A DNA stretch of 64,000 nt, taken from Iodobacter violaceini. GTDB taxonomy: Bacteria > Pseudomonadota > Gammaproteobacteria > Burkholderiales > Chitinibacteraceae. The notes below the pieces were generated by a model. It ran no database searches. It was not told the DNA's origin and saw nothing but the letters and a program-made list of their open reading frames with translations. Position 1 is the stretch's first letter. Every line of letters begins with the position of its first letter. Both the position numbers and the translations under genes were made by a program. Where the stretch lies: contig NZ_JAAOLX010000002.1 of NCBI RefSeq assembly GCF_011601265.1, positions 124,001 to 188,000 of the forward strand, given 5' to 3'. Of the stretch, positions 5,837-15,250 are shown in pieces.

Positions 5837-8800
5837 ATGAATTCGCCCTCCTTTATCCATTTACGCCTCCATTCCGAGTTTTCAGTCACCGACGGCATCG
5901 TGCGTCTGGATGATGCGGTTAAAGCCGCAAAATCCGGCGGTATGCCCGCGCTTGGTGTTTCTGATTTAATGAATCTCTTTGGAATGGTGAAGCATTACAA
6001 AGCCTGCCGTGAAGCGGGGATTAAACCCATTGTTGGGATTGATGCATGGGTTGAAAACCCGGAAGACCGGGACGTCCCCTTCCGCATTCTGCTTATTTGC
6101 AAAAGTCGCGCAGGATACGGGCGGCTTTGCGACTTATTATCGAATGCATTTCGGAACAACCAGTATCGTGGCCGGGCCGAGATTAAAAAAGAGTGGCTCG
6201 CCGAAGGGGATAATAGCGAGCTGATTTGCCTCTCAGGCGCAAGTCTGGGGGAAATTGGCCAGCTTCTGATTGGCGGGCAGTACGATGCAGCCCTCGCAGC
6301 CACCCGCTGGTGGGCGGACACTTTTCCTGATCGCTTTTACCTGGAGTTGCAACGCAGGGGTTTTCCTGGCTGCGAGCCCAGCGTGCAAGGCCATCTGGAT
6401 TTGGCCTCTGATCTCGATTTGCCCGTGGTCGCCACTCATCCCGTGCAATTTATGGACAGGGATGACTTTAAGGCGCACGAAGCCCGTGTCTGTATTGCAG
6501 AAGGCAATATGGTGTCGGATAAGCGCCGCCCCCGTCTGTTTACTGAAGAGCAATATTTCAAATCGGCCAGCGAAATGGCCGAATTATTTGCAGACGTGCC
6601 TGAAGCACTTGCCAACAGCATTGCCATTGCCGAGCGCTGTAATTTATCAGTGACGCTTGGCAAAAACTATTTGCCAGATTTTCCGACTCCGGATGGCATG
6701 ACGCTGGATGATTTTCTGGTATTTGAAGCAAAACGGGGCCTGGAAACCCGTCTGCAGCTGCTTTATCCGGATGAAGCCAAACGGGATGCCGAGCGCCCGC
6801 GTTATTTAGACCGGCTGAAATTTGAAACCGATACCATTGTGCAAATGGGCTTCCCCGGCTACTTCCTGATCGTTGCCGATTTTATTATCTGGGCCAAACA
6901 CAATGGCTGCCCTGTGGGGCCAGGCCGTGGTTCGGGTGCGGGATCTTTGGTGGCGTACAGCCTTGGCATTACCGATATTGACCCTACTGCTTACGCCCTG
7001 CTCTTCGAGCGCTTTCTGAACCCGGAACGCGTCTCCATGCCCGACTTCGATATCGACTTTTGTCAGGAAAACCGCTGGCGCGTGATCGAGTATGTGCGTG
7101 AAAAATATGGCGTAGAAGCGGTCAGCCAGATTGCTACCTTCGGTACCATGGCCGCCAAAGCCGTAGTGCGGGATGTGGGCCGCGTGCTTGATTTGCCTTA
7201 TATGTTTTGTGATGGCTTATCCAAGCTGATTCCTGCTGCGCCGGGCAAGCAGTACAGCCTCGATGATGCGCTGGAAATGGAGCCCATTTTAAAGCAGCGG
7301 GTTGAAACAGAAGACGAAGTTAAAGAGCTTTGGGTGCTGGCCAAAAAGCTGGAAGGTCTGACACGTAATATTGGTATGCATGCCGGGGGCGTTTTGATTG
7401 CGCCGGGCAAAATTACTGACTTCTGCCCTATTTATCTGGCCTCTGGCGCGGATTCTTCGCCTGTTTCCATGCTGGATAAAGACGACGTTGAAAAAATCGG
7501 TCTGGTGAAGTTCGACTTTTTGGGTTTACGCAACTTAACCATTATCGAGCTGGCACTCAGCTATATCCGCGATATGGAAGGCAGTGCACCTGATTTAATG
7601 CTGCTGGGCTTTGAAGACCAGGCCGCGTATAAGATTTTCCGCGACGCCAATACCACGGCCGTGTTTCAGGTGGAATCGGACGGGATGAAGCGCTTGCTGG
7701 CCAAGCTGAAGCCAGACCGCTTTGAAGATATTATTGCGGTATTGGCGCTTTACCGCCCTGGCCCATTGGGCTCCGGGATGGTAGACACCTTTATTAATCG
7801 TAAAAATAAACTGGAAGAAGTGGATTACTTCCACCCAGACCTGACGGCTTGTCTCGACCCTACCTATGGCGTGATCGTGTATCAAGAGCAGGTGATGCAG
7901 ATCTCCCAGATTATCGGTGGCTATACTCTGGGTGGCGCGGATATGCTGCGCCGGGCTATGGGTAAGAAAAAACCGGAAGAAATGGCCGAGCACCGGGAAA
8001 AAATTGCCCAGGGTGCTGCGCTCAAAGGATACGACCCGAAGCTTGCCGAGCAGCTGTTTGACTTAATGGCGAAGTTTGCCGAATACGGTTTTAATAAATC
8101 ACATACGGCCGCCTATGCCGTGGTTTCCTATCATACGGCATGGCTGAAAGCGCACCACTGTGCCGCTTTTATGGCCGCCACGATGAGCTCGGAGCTGGAT
8201 AACACCGATCAGCTGAAAGTGTTCTACGACGACAGTGTTGAAACGAACAAACTTATTTTACTGCCGCCCGATGTCAATCAAAGCTTTCACAAGTTTGTGC
8301 CGGTTTCCCGCAAGGAAATCCGCTATGCATTGGGTGCCATTAAAGGTGTGGGCGAATCTGCCGTACAAATGATTGTTCGTGAACGGGAAGCCAACGGCCC
8401 CTTTACTGATTTATACGATTTTTGCCGCCGCACCGAAAAGCGCGAGGTGAATAAGCGCACCCTCGAAGCTTTAATTCGTGCGGGTGCATTTGATCAGCTG
8501 GACCCGCACCGTGCGCGGCTTCTGGCCAATGTAGAGCAGGCGATGGCGCTGGCTGAGAGCGAAGCGGCCAATAAAAATCAATCCAGCCTGTTTGATATGC
8601 TTGAGGCTGTTGATGTGCCCCAAGTTGCCATGATTGAAGTGCCGGAGTGGGATGAGCGCATTAAGCTGGCCGAAGAGAAAAATGCCGTTGGGTTTTATAT
8701 CTCCGGCCACCCTTTTGATGCCCATGCAAAAGGGATTCGTCAGTTTATTAAATCCTCTCTTGAACGGCTGGAGCCAAGCCGCACACCGCAAATGATTACC

Positions 8801-9274
8801 GGTATTGTGAGCGGCTTACGCATTAAAAACGGGGACCGTGGCCGGATGGCTTTTGTCACGCTGGATGATGGCAAATCTCGCCGGGATGTCACCGTTTATT
8901 CAGAAGTATTTGAAGCCAACCGGAACAAAATCAAAGAAGACACGCTCTTAGTGATAGAGGGTAAGGTTTCTGAGGATAGGTTTTCAGGGGGCTTACGTAT
9001 TATTGCTGATACTATTTATGATATTGCAGAGGCACGCAGCCGTTTTGCGCGCAGTATGACTTTGGGCATGCGCCAGGGGATGGATGCTCAAAGGCTAAAA
9101 AGCTTGCTTTCACTCCATCGCGGCGGCGAGTGCCCTGTTGAGGTGGATTATCAAAATACCGAAGCCGCATGCACCCTTTCTCTTGGCGAAAGCTGGAGAA
9201 TTACATTGCATGACGAGTTGCTGGCAGAGTTAAAAAGTTGGTTAGGAAGTGAAAGTGTTTCAGTGAAGTATTAG
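5837..9274 (+). CDS. dnaE: DNA polymerase III subunit alpha
   Basis: 1145 residues, close to the usual 1150-1160. The N-terminal PHP domain starts FIHLRLHSEFSVTDG. The polymerase core has GPGRGSGAGS and the catalytic PDFDIDF at residues 402-408 (two metal-binding aspartates), matching the E. coli positions. Further on come the GMHAGGV segment, tandem helix-hairpin-helix region, a beta-clamp motif QSSLF near residue 915 and a C-terminal OB fold (MITGIVSGLRIKNGDRGRM). It is the replicative leading- and lagging-strand polymerase. It has its own short upstream region and only a weak ribosome site; the ORF is intact. Confidence 0.97.
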   Translation: MNSPSFIHLRLHSEFSVTDGIVRLDDAVKAAKSGGMPALGVSDLMNLFGMVKHYKACREAGIKPIVGIDAWVENPEDRDVPFRILLICKSRAGYGRLCDLLSNAFRNNQYRGRAEIKKEWLAEGDNSELICLSGASLGEIGQLLIGGQYDAALAATRWWADTFPDRFYLELQRRGFPGCEPSVQGHLDLASDLDLPVVATHPVQFMDRDDFKAHEARVCIAEGNMVSDKRRPRLFTEEQYFKSASEMAELFADVPEALANSIAIAERCNLSVTLGKNYLPDFPTPDGMTLDDFLVFEAKRGLETRLQLLYPDEAKRDAERPRYLDRLKFETDTIVQMGFPGYFLIVADFIIWAKHNGCPVGPGRGSGAGSLVAYSLGITDIDPTAYALLFERFLNPERVSMPDFDIDFCQENRWRVIEYVREKYGVEAVSQIATFGTMAAKAVVRDVGRVLDLPYMFCDGLSKLIPAAPGKQYSLDDALEMEPILKQRVETEDEVKELWVLAKKLEGLTRNIGMHAGGVLIAPGKITDFCPIYLASGADSSPVSMLDKDDVEKIGLVKFDFLGLRNLTIIELALSYIRDMEGSAPDLMLLGFEDQAAYKIFRDANTTAVFQVESDGMKRLLAKLKPDRFEDIIAVLALYRPGPLGSGMVDTFINRKNKLEEVDYFHPDLTACLDPTYGVIVYQEQVMQISQIIGGYTLGGADMLRRAMGKKKPEEMAEHREKIAQGAALKGYDPKLAEQLFDLMAKFAEYGFNKSHTAAYAVVSYHTAWLKAHHCAAFMAATMSSELDNTDQLKVFYDDSVETNKLILLPPDVNQSFHKFVPVSRKEIRYALGAIKGVGESAVQMIVREREANGPFTDLYDFCRRTEKREVNKRTLEALIRAGAFDQLDPHRARLLANVEQAMALAESEAANKNQSSLFDMLEAVDVPQVAMIEVPEWDERIKLAEEKNAVGFYISGHPFDAHAKGIRQFIKSSLERLEPSRTPQMITGIVSGLRIKNGDRGRMAFVTLDDGKSRRDVTVYSEVFEANRNKIKEDTLLVIEGKVSEDRFSGGLRIIADTIYDIAEARSRFARSMTLGMRQGMDAQRLKSLLSLHRGGECPVEVDYQNTEAACTLSLGESWRITLHDELLAELKSWLGSESVSVKY

Positions 9275-9372
9275 TAAAATTTTCAACAACTACTGAAACA
9301 CCTGATTACAAGCGCTTTAAAGAAAGCACAGCATCTATATAAGCTCATAAGCTTTTGACAAGGGATACAAAT

Positions 9373-11643
9373 ATGGACGAAGAAATTCGCAAGAAAGCCC
9401 TCGAATATCACCGCTTTCCAAAGCCGGGTAAGATTCAGGTCTCGCCTACAAAGGCTTTATCCAGCCAGCGCGATTTAGCACTGGCCTACTCTCCTGGTGT
9501 TGCGGCTGCATGCGATGCCATCGTTGAAGATCCTAACGAAGCGCGTAATCTTACAGCGCGTGGCAATTTAGTCGCGGTCATCACCAATGGCACTGCAGTA
9601 CTCGGTTTGGGCGATATTGGCCCATTGGCGAGCAAGCCTGTTATGGAAGGGAAAGGCGTACTCTTTAAAAAGTTTGCCGGCATTGATGTATTCGATATTG
9701 AAATCGAAGAAAAAGACCCGGAAAAACTCGTTGAAATTATTGCTTCGCTGGAGCCTACTTTCGGCGGTATCAACTTAGAAGACATCAAAGCGCCAGAATG
9801 TTTCTATGTTGAAAAGATGCTGCGTGAGCGGATGAAAATCCCGGTTTTCCATGATGACCAGCACGGCACGGCGATTATTGTTGGTGCGGCGGTAATCAAT
9901 GGCTTGCGCCTGATCGGCAAAAAAATTAATGAAGTAAAGCTGGTTGCATCCGGAGCCGGTGCGGCTGCTATTGCATGCCTTGATTTGCTTGTTTCTTTGG
10001 GCGTAAAACGTGAAAACGTGACCGTTTGCGACTCCAAAGGCGTTATTTATACAGGCCGTGGCCCGCTGGATGAAACCAAGCAACGCTACGCACAAAATAC
10101 TGAATCCCGTACGCTGAAAGATGCGCTTGTGGGGGCAGATATTTTCCTGGGCTTATCTGGCGCAGGATTGGTAACGGGCGACATGATTCAGCTGATGTCG
10201 GCTACCCCGCTGATTCTGGCGCTGGCTAATCCGGATCCGGAAATCACGCCGCCGGATGCGCGTGCTGCACGCAGCGATGCCATTGTTTGCACTGGCCGTT
10301 CAGATTATCCAAATCAGGTAAACAACGTTCTTTGCTTCCCCTTTATTTTCCGCGGAGCGCTGGATGTTGGCGCAACCACGATTAATGAAGCCATGAAGCA
10401 TGCGGCAGTTAACGCCATTGCAGAGCTGGCACATGCCGAGCAATCTGATGTGGTGGCTGATGCCTACAGCGGCCAGAACTTAAGCTTTGGCCCTGATTAC
10501 CTGATTCCAAAACCATTTGATCCGCGTCTGATCATTAAAATTGCACCTGCAGTTGCACGCGCAGCAATGGAATCCGGCGTAGCAACCCGCCCGATTGAAG
10601 ATTGGGGCGTGTATATCGAAGAGCTGACGCAATTCGTTTACAAATCCAATTTATTTATGCGCCCGGTATTTACCGCTGCGAAAAAAGCCAATAAACGGGT
10701 TATTTTCTGCGAAGGTGAAGATGAGCGCGTCCTGCATGCTGTGCAGGAAGTCGTGGATATGGGGGTTTGCCAGCCTATTATCATTGGCCGCCCTGCTATT
10801 ATCGAAAAACGCATCGAAAAGCTGGGCTTACGCATCAAAGCGGGCGTTGATTTTCAGTTATGCAACCAGGAAGACGATCCGCGCTATCGCGAATACTGGA
10901 TGGAATACCACGATATTATGAAGCGTCGTGGTGTGGCAGAAGAGCTGGCTAAAGCAGAAGTTCGCCGCAAAACCACTCTGATCGGTGCTTTGATGCTGAA
11001 GCGTGGCGAAGCCGATGCCATGATTTGTGGTACTTACGGCCAGTACCAGCGCCATCACTGGTATGTCAGCAATGTATTAGGCTTACGCAAAGATGCCAAA
11101 GTAACGGCGGCGATGAATGCACTGCTCTTGCCTACAGGTAATGTATTTATCACTGATACTTACGTTAACCAGGATCCAAACCCGGAAGAGCTGGCTGAAA
11201 TCACCATTATGGCGGCAGATACCGTACGCAAGTTTGGTATTCAGCCTAAAGTGGCCCTGCTCAGCCATTCTAATTTTGGCAGCATGGATACGCCTTCTGC
11301 ACGAAAAATGCGCGCTACCTTGGCCATTTTGCGTGAGCGGGCGCCTGATCTTGAAGTCGATGGTGAAATGCATGGCGATGCGGCTTTATCTGCAGCCGTG
11401 CGTCAGCAGGTATTCCCAACATCCACACTGAAAGGTGAAGCCAATCTGTTGATTATGCCAAACCTGGATTCCGCAAATATTTCTTTCAATTTATTGAAAA
11501 TGACTTGCGGTGACGGCGTAACCATTGGCCCGATGTTAATGGGTTTAGCAGCACCTGTGCATATTCTGACGCCTACAGCATCAGTACGCCGTATTGTAAA
11601 TATGGCGGCATTAGCTGCTGTTGAAGCAGCAGCACGCGACTAA
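9373..11643 (+). CDS. maeB: NADP-dependent malic enzyme, MaeB type with C-terminal phosphotransacetylase-like domain
   Basis: 756 residues from the ATG at 9373, which has AGGGA 7 bases upstream; the TTG at 9355 is rejected. Residues 1 to about 430 form the malic enzyme domain (YSPGVAAAC, catalytic region [17 protein letters not shown], and the nucleotide-binding GAGAAA). Residues about 430-756 resemble phosphate acetyltransferase ([28 protein letters not shown]); in the MaeB family this domain is regulatory, sensing acetyl-CoA-type effectors. It converts malate to pyruvate with NADPH production. It ends in a strong terminator. Confidence 0.95.
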   Translation: MDEEIRKKALEYHRFPKPGKIQVSPTKALSSQRDLALAYSPGVAAACDAIVEDPNEARNLTARGNLVAVITNGTAVLGLGDIGPLASKPVMEGKGVLFKKFAGIDVFDIEIEEKDPEKLVEIIASLEPTFGGINLEDIKAPECFYVEKMLRERMKIPVFHDDQHGTAIIVGAAVINGLRLIGKKINEVKLVASGAGAAAIACLDLLVSLGVKRENVTVCDSKGVIYTGRGPLDETKQRYAQNTESRTLKDALVGADIFLGLSGAGLVTGDMIQLMSATPLILALANPDPEITPPDARAARSDAIVCTGRSDYPNQVNNVLCFPFIFRGALDVGATTINEAMKHAAVNAIAELAHAEQSDVVADAYSGQNLSFGPDYLIPKPFDPRLIIKIAPAVARAAMESGVATRPIEDWGVYIEELTQFVYKSNLFMRPVFTAAKKANKRVIFCEGEDERVLHAVQEVVDMGVCQPIIIGRPAIIEKRIEKLGLRIKAGVDFQLCNQEDDPRYREYWMEYHDIMKRRGVAEELAKAEVRRKTTLIGALMLKRGEADAMICGTYGQYQRHHWYVSNVLGLRKDAKVTAAMNALLLPTGNVFITDTYVNQDPNPEELAEITIMAADTVRKFGIQPKVALLSHSNFGSMDTPSARKMRATLAILRERAPDLEVDGEMHGDAALSAAVRQQVFPTSTLKGEANLLIMPNLDSANISFNLLKMTCGDGVTIGPMLMGLAAPVHILTPTASVRRIVNMAALAAVEAAARD

Positions 11644-11653
11644 GCAGCGATAT

Positions 11654-11710
11654 AAGCCCGGCCCCCTGATTCATGATTATTTGACTGAATCAGGGGCTTG
11701 GGCTTTTTTT
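11654..11710 (+). terminator. Terminator after maeB
   Basis: A long hairpin: the outer stem AAGCCC/GGGCTT and inner stem CCCCTGATTCA/TGAATCAGGGG, then T7. It ends 23 bases before the PhaM-like gene. Confidence 0.88.
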
Positions 11711-11732
11711 ATTTTTCAACAAGGGGAACAAT

Positions 11733-11978
11733 ATGAGTGAATACAATCCTAATGATCCATTCGGCTTATTTTCCCAATTTTTCAAGCCAGCAGCGGGCAA
11801 TCCCTTTACGCCGCCCATGACGATTGAAGAAATAGACCGAAAAATTGCAGAATGCCGCACTGTTGAACAGTGGCTTTCTATGCAGGTTGGTATGCTGCAA
11901 ATGACCATTAAAACCCTTGAAATGCAAAAAGCAGGGATTGCTGCCTTTAAGCAAGGACTTGATCCAAAGGAACCATGA
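11733..11978 (+). CDS. PhaM-like PHA granule-associated protein
   Basis: 81 residues. The block TIEEIDRKIAECRTVEQWL followed by MLQMTIKTLEMQKAGIAAF matches the PhaM domain, which in Cupriavidus activates PHA synthase and ties granules to the nucleoid. It lacks the long basic Lys/Ala-rich C-terminal tail of full-length PhaM, so a nucleoid-binding role is doubtful here. AAGGGG lies 9 bases before the ATG. Its stop overlaps the start of mltA (ATGA), so the two are translationally coupled although functionally unrelated. Confidence 0.72.
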   Translation: MSEYNPNDPFGLFSQFFKPAAGNPFTPPMTIEEIDRKIAECRTVEQWLSMQVGMLQMTIKTLEMQKAGIAAFKQGLDPKEP

Positions 11979-13138
11979 TTTATATTCGCTCAGCCCGTAC
12001 CCTCAGCCTCGCCGCCATCGCTGCGGGGCTTTTTACTGCCTGTGCTACTGCACCAGTCCCTTTGCCACCCAAGCCATCCACACCACCGGTCACAGACCCC
12101 CAAACGGCTTTACCTTATCAGCAGAGTAGCTGGCAAAATCTGCCCAACTGGCCCGGAGATGATCTGGCCTCAAGCTTTGCCACATGGAAAAAATCCTGCG
12201 CCAAACTGCGCCAGGAGCCTTGGCTGGCGCTATGCAGAAAAGCCAGCAACATTGGCGTGCAAGATGCGCGTCAGTTTATTGAATCTAACTTTACCCCCTA
12301 TCAGCTGACCAATCCTGATGGCAGCCAGACCGGACTCATCACCGGTTACTACGAGCCTGTGTATCCGGGAAGCACTCAAAAAACCAATCGCGCAATTTAT
12401 CCTGTCTATGCGCCGCCTAAAGATATGATTACCGTAGAGCTGGCAGAGCTTTATCCTGAGCTAAAAGGAAAGCGCGTGCGCGGGCGTCTGGCTGGTAATA
12501 AATTACTGCCCTACTTCAGCCGCAGCGATATTGTTAAGAAAAACATTGATGCGCCTGTGCTGGCATGGCTGGAAAGCCCAATGGATGTACAGTTTTTGCA
12601 AATTCAAGGATCCGGGCGTGTTCGTCTGCATGAGGGTAACGAGCTTCGTCTGGGATACGCCGACCAAAATGGTCACCCCTATAAACCAGTGGGACGCTGG
12701 CTGGTGGAGCAAGGCGAGCTGAAAGCAGCAGATGTTTCGATGCAGTCCATCAGAAGCTGGGCAGATGCACATCCCGATCGCATTGAAAACTTGCTGGACA
12801 GCAACCCAAGCTATGTCTTTTTTCGCACCCTGCCCCCTTCTAATGATGGGCCCGTTGGCGCACAAAATATCCCCCTGACTGCTGGCTTCAGCATTGCCGT
12901 GGATAAAAACGTGATTCCATTGGGAAGTATGAGTTTTATTGCGACGGATCGCCCGGATAATGGCGGAGGTATTCACAGGCTGGTGGCCGCACAAGATACC
13001 GGCGGCGCCATACGCGGCACAATACGGGCTGATTTCTTTTGGGGAACGGGCGATGCGGCAGGTGAGCTGGCTGGGAAAATGAAGCAAAGCGGCCAGCTGT
13101 GGCTGATTTGGCCTAAAAATCTGGCATTGCCTGATTAA
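11975..13138 (+). CDS. mltA: Membrane-bound lytic murein transglycosylase A
   Basis: 387 residues. A lipoprotein signal ends in the lipobox LFTAC near residue 23, so it is anchored to the outer membrane on the periplasmic side. The body has MltA-family blocks: GLITGYYEPVYPGS, FLQIQGSGRVRL, YADQNGHPYKPVGRWL and C-terminal 3D-domain motifs with the catalytic aspartate region (VAAQDTGGAIRGTIRADFFWG). It cleaves peptidoglycan glycan strands to 1,6-anhydro products during wall turnover. Coupled to the PhaM-like gene by a 4-base overlap and followed by a 12-bp hairpin. Confidence 0.93.
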   Translation: MIYIRSARTLSLAAIAAGLFTACATAPVPLPPKPSTPPVTDPQTALPYQQSSWQNLPNWPGDDLASSFATWKKSCAKLRQEPWLALCRKASNIGVQDARQFIESNFTPYQLTNPDGSQTGLITGYYEPVYPGSTQKTNRAIYPVYAPPKDMITVELAELYPELKGKRVRGRLAGNKLLPYFSRSDIVKKNIDAPVLAWLESPMDVQFLQIQGSGRVRLHEGNELRLGYADQNGHPYKPVGRWLVEQGELKAADVSMQSIRSWADAHPDRIENLLDSNPSYVFFRTLPPSNDGPVGAQNIPLTAGFSIAVDKNVIPLGSMSFIATDRPDNGGGIHRLVAAQDTGGAIRGTIRADFFWGTGDAAGELAGKMKQSGQLWLIWPKNLALPD

Positions 13139-13146
13139 AAATTAAA

Positions 13147-13173
13147 TTGGCTACTGCGTTACGCAGTAGCCAA
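13147..13173. terminator. Hairpin between convergent genes
   Basis: A perfect 12-bp stem TTGGCTACTGCG/CGCAGTAGCCAA with a 3-base loop, flanked by A/T-rich sequence. It lies between mltA and the convergent outer-membrane gene and probably ends transcription from both sides. Confidence 0.7.
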
Positions 13174-13252
13174 TAAAAATGATTTCTGCTGTTTAGAACA
13201 ATTCAATATAAAAACAAGCGCTATAAAAAACATCCAATTAATCAGGCTGACT

Positions 13253-13765
13253 TTAAAAGTGATAACCAACACCTAACAGCCATGTTGTTACTTTCGCTTT
13301 ATTAAAATACTGACCTTCAAACTTCATAGACCAATTTTTCCCCAGCCTCATTCGGGTGCCTGCGCCAAAATTAGTATCTGTCTCAGAGTAATCGGCATAT
13401 TTTTTTTGGCTGCTGGAAAACAGGGTCCGCCCCACACCCAGCTTTGCATATAAATCAAAGCGCTCATTCAAAGGCAAATTGCCAACAAGAGAAATACCGT
13501 AATAACTCTCAGGGGTATATTTGACTTTTTCCTCAAACCAGCCAGCGAATATTGGCGTTACCAAACCTAAACCGACAAACTGCCCTTCAATCGCTAAATT
13601 AGCATTAATCTGATAAGCCAGCTGAGCAGAAAATGCAACGTCAAGTTCAGACTCACCGGTATATTGAGATCTGCCAACAGAGAAATCAGTCATAAAGCCC
13701 GGTCTAATTTTTGCATTGGCAGAAGAGGCCATTAATATAAATCCAAGCGCAACAAGTAAACGCAT
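13253..13765 (-). CDS. Outer-membrane beta-barrel protein
   Basis: 170 residues from the ATG at 13765, placed 5 bases after AGGGG; the in-frame GTG six bases upstream is less likely. A signal peptide ends SSANA (residue 18). The mature part alternates polar and hydrophobic residues in about eight amphipathic strands (YYGISLVGNLPL, RFDLYAKLGVGRTLF, TNFGAGTRMRLG) and ends GVGYHF with the C-terminal phenylalanine used by the BAM complex. This fits the small OmpA-like/porin-family barrels. Ligand unknown. It is a single-gene unit, convergent with mltA. Confidence 0.72.
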   Translation of the reverse strand: MRLLVALGFILMASSANAKIRPGFMTDFSVGRSQYTGESELDVAFSAQLAYQINANLAIEGQFVGLGLVTPIFAGWFEEKVKYTPESYYGISLVGNLPLNERFDLYAKLGVGRTLFSSSQKKYADYSETDTNFGAGTRMRLGKNWSMKFEGQYFNKAKVTTWLLGVGYHF

Positions 13766-13907
13766 AAACACCCCTGATAACTTTATTTCTATTGTTTTTT
13801 GAAGGAGAGGTGATTATGCCATTTAACTATTACAAAAAACAGCAATGCTTTCAATAATATTTCAAACCCCAACAAAGGCAGTAATTGACTTTATTGGGGG
13901 ATTTATT

Positions 13908-15017
13908 TCAGCGCAAAGCAGACCCTAATTCCCGCCTTAAAAATGCATGAAAATGACGCATGCCATCTTCCATCGGGCTTTGGTACGGGCCAACTTCATT
14001 GCGCCCTGCAGCATACAGCGCACTTCGCCCGGCTTCCATTCTGCGAATAATGTCCTGATCTTCTACAGCCGTTTCCGCATATGCCGCCTGCTCGGCCGCT
14101 AATAATTCCGGCTCAAACCACGCAATATCTTCAGGGTAATAAAATTCCACCACATTTTTATAGCTGCGTGTCCCTGTTGGGATAATTGTTGAAATGACTA
14201 AAGTATGGGGATACCACTCCACCATAATATTGGGATAATAAGTCAGCCAAATTGCCCCGTGCTTTGGTGCTTTGCCCTGGCCATAGCGCATGAGCTCGGC
14301 ATGCCAGTCTGCATAGACTTCAGAGCCGGGTTTCGCTAAAGCATTATGAACGCCAACCGTCTGCACCGAATACCAATCGCCAAATTCCCATGCCAGATCA
14401 GCGCACTCTACAAAGCGGCCTAAGCCCGGATGGTATGGATCTACATGATAATCTTCTAAATAAACTTCAATAAAGGTTTTCCAATTACCTTCATATTCAT
14501 CTACCACTACGCTATGAAAAACGTATTTAGAAAAATCTAAATCTTTTGCAACGCCCAAGTTTTTTAAATCGCCTTCAATATCGCGGCCGGATTCAAACAA
14601 TAAGCCATTCCATGCTTGCAATGGTGTATTGGGCAAATGCAGGCAAGGATTTTTTTTAAAATGAGGCGCGCCAAGCAGCTCGCCCTTAGCGTCGTATGTC
14701 CAGCGATGGATCGGGCAAACGGTATGCGTCTGATTGCCACGCCCTTCAAGCATCAGCGCCTGGCGGTGGCGGCAAATATTAGAAAGAAGGCTTACGCCAT
14801 CCTGATTGCGCTTTAAATATCGTGCGGCATGATCTGCTTCTAAAACATGATAATCACCCACTTCGGGCACCATCAGCTCATGGCCGATATAGCGCGGACC
14901 TTTCGCAAATAAAAGGGCTTGTTCTACTTGATAAAGCTGCTCATCAAAATAAGCGCTTACTGGTAATTGTGAATCGATTGTGTCTTGCACAACGGCAATG
15001 TTTGCCAGATTAGACAT
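13908..15017 (-). CDS. Rieske non-heme iron oxygenase, alpha-subunit type
   Basis: 369 residues from the ATG at 15017, preceded by GGGGGTGTGG; the GTG at 15026 is the alternative. The Rieske [2Fe-2S] ligands are C82, H84, C101 and H104 (CRHRQALM, CPIHRW). The catalytic iron site shows H191 and H196 in EDYHVDPYH. The residue three before the first histidine is Glu188 rather than the Asp usual in aromatic dioxygenases, as in carnitine/choline monooxygenase-type enzymes. No reductase or ferredoxin gene is adjacent, so electrons must come from a partner elsewhere. Substrate unknown; quaternary amines are a guess from the Glu. Confidence 0.82.
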   Translation of the reverse strand: MSNLANIAVVQDTIDSQLPVSAYFDEQLYQVEQALLFAKGPRYIGHELMVPEVGDYHVLEADHAARYLKRNQDGVSLLSNICRHRQALMLEGRGNQTHTVCPIHRWTYDAKGELLGAPHFKKNPCLHLPNTPLQAWNGLLFESGRDIEGDLKNLGVAKDLDFSKYVFHSVVVDEYEGNWKTFIEVYLEDYHVDPYHPGLGRFVECADLAWEFGDWYSVQTVGVHNALAKPGSEVYADWHAELMRYGQGKAPKHGAIWLTYYPNIMVEWYPHTLVISTIIPTGTRSYKNVVEFYYPEDIAWFEPELLAAEQAAYAETAVEDQDIIRRMEAGRSALYAAGRNEVGPYQSPMEDGMRHFHAFLRRELGSALR

Positions 15018-15103
15018 ATCCCACACCCCCGAAAAGAGAAGGTTGGTCTTGCCACTGCCGCTGTATCCACAGCGAACATCAGATGGGTGGGCAAGCCATC
15101 AAT

Positions 15104-15128
15104 AAAAAAGCCGGGCATGGCGCCCGAC
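15104..15128 (-). terminator. Intrinsic terminator upstream of the Rieske gene
   Basis: On the minus strand, GTCGGGC (15128-15122) pairs with GCCCGGC (15116-15110; one G-U pair) over a 5-base loop, followed by six T. It lies 87 bases before the Rieske start and 67 bases after the acnB terminator, so it is either a second acnB stop, the end of a short RNA, or an attenuator in the Rieske leader. Confidence 0.65.
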
Positions 15129-15194
15129 TCGCAAAGGATCGTGATTTTCGCCGAAACAAGCCACTTTAGGCAAGTTATCTTGCGAAATCATCTT

Positions 15195-15228
15195 AAAAGC
15201 CACCACTTCATATGGTAAGTGGCGGCTT
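15195..15228 (-). terminator. Terminator after acnB
   Basis: On the minus strand AAGCCGCCACTT (15228-15217) pairs with AAGTGGTGGCTT (15208-15197; one G-U pair) across an 8-base loop and ends in TTTT. It starts 22 bases after the acnB stop. Confidence 0.8.
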
Positions 15229-15250
15229 CATTTATATTACATCACTACAA

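Noticed and set aside
15099-15191. 30-codon minus-strand ORF starting MISQDNLPKV before the Rieske gene
   Set aside because: It reads straight through a terminator hairpin and has no ribosome site.
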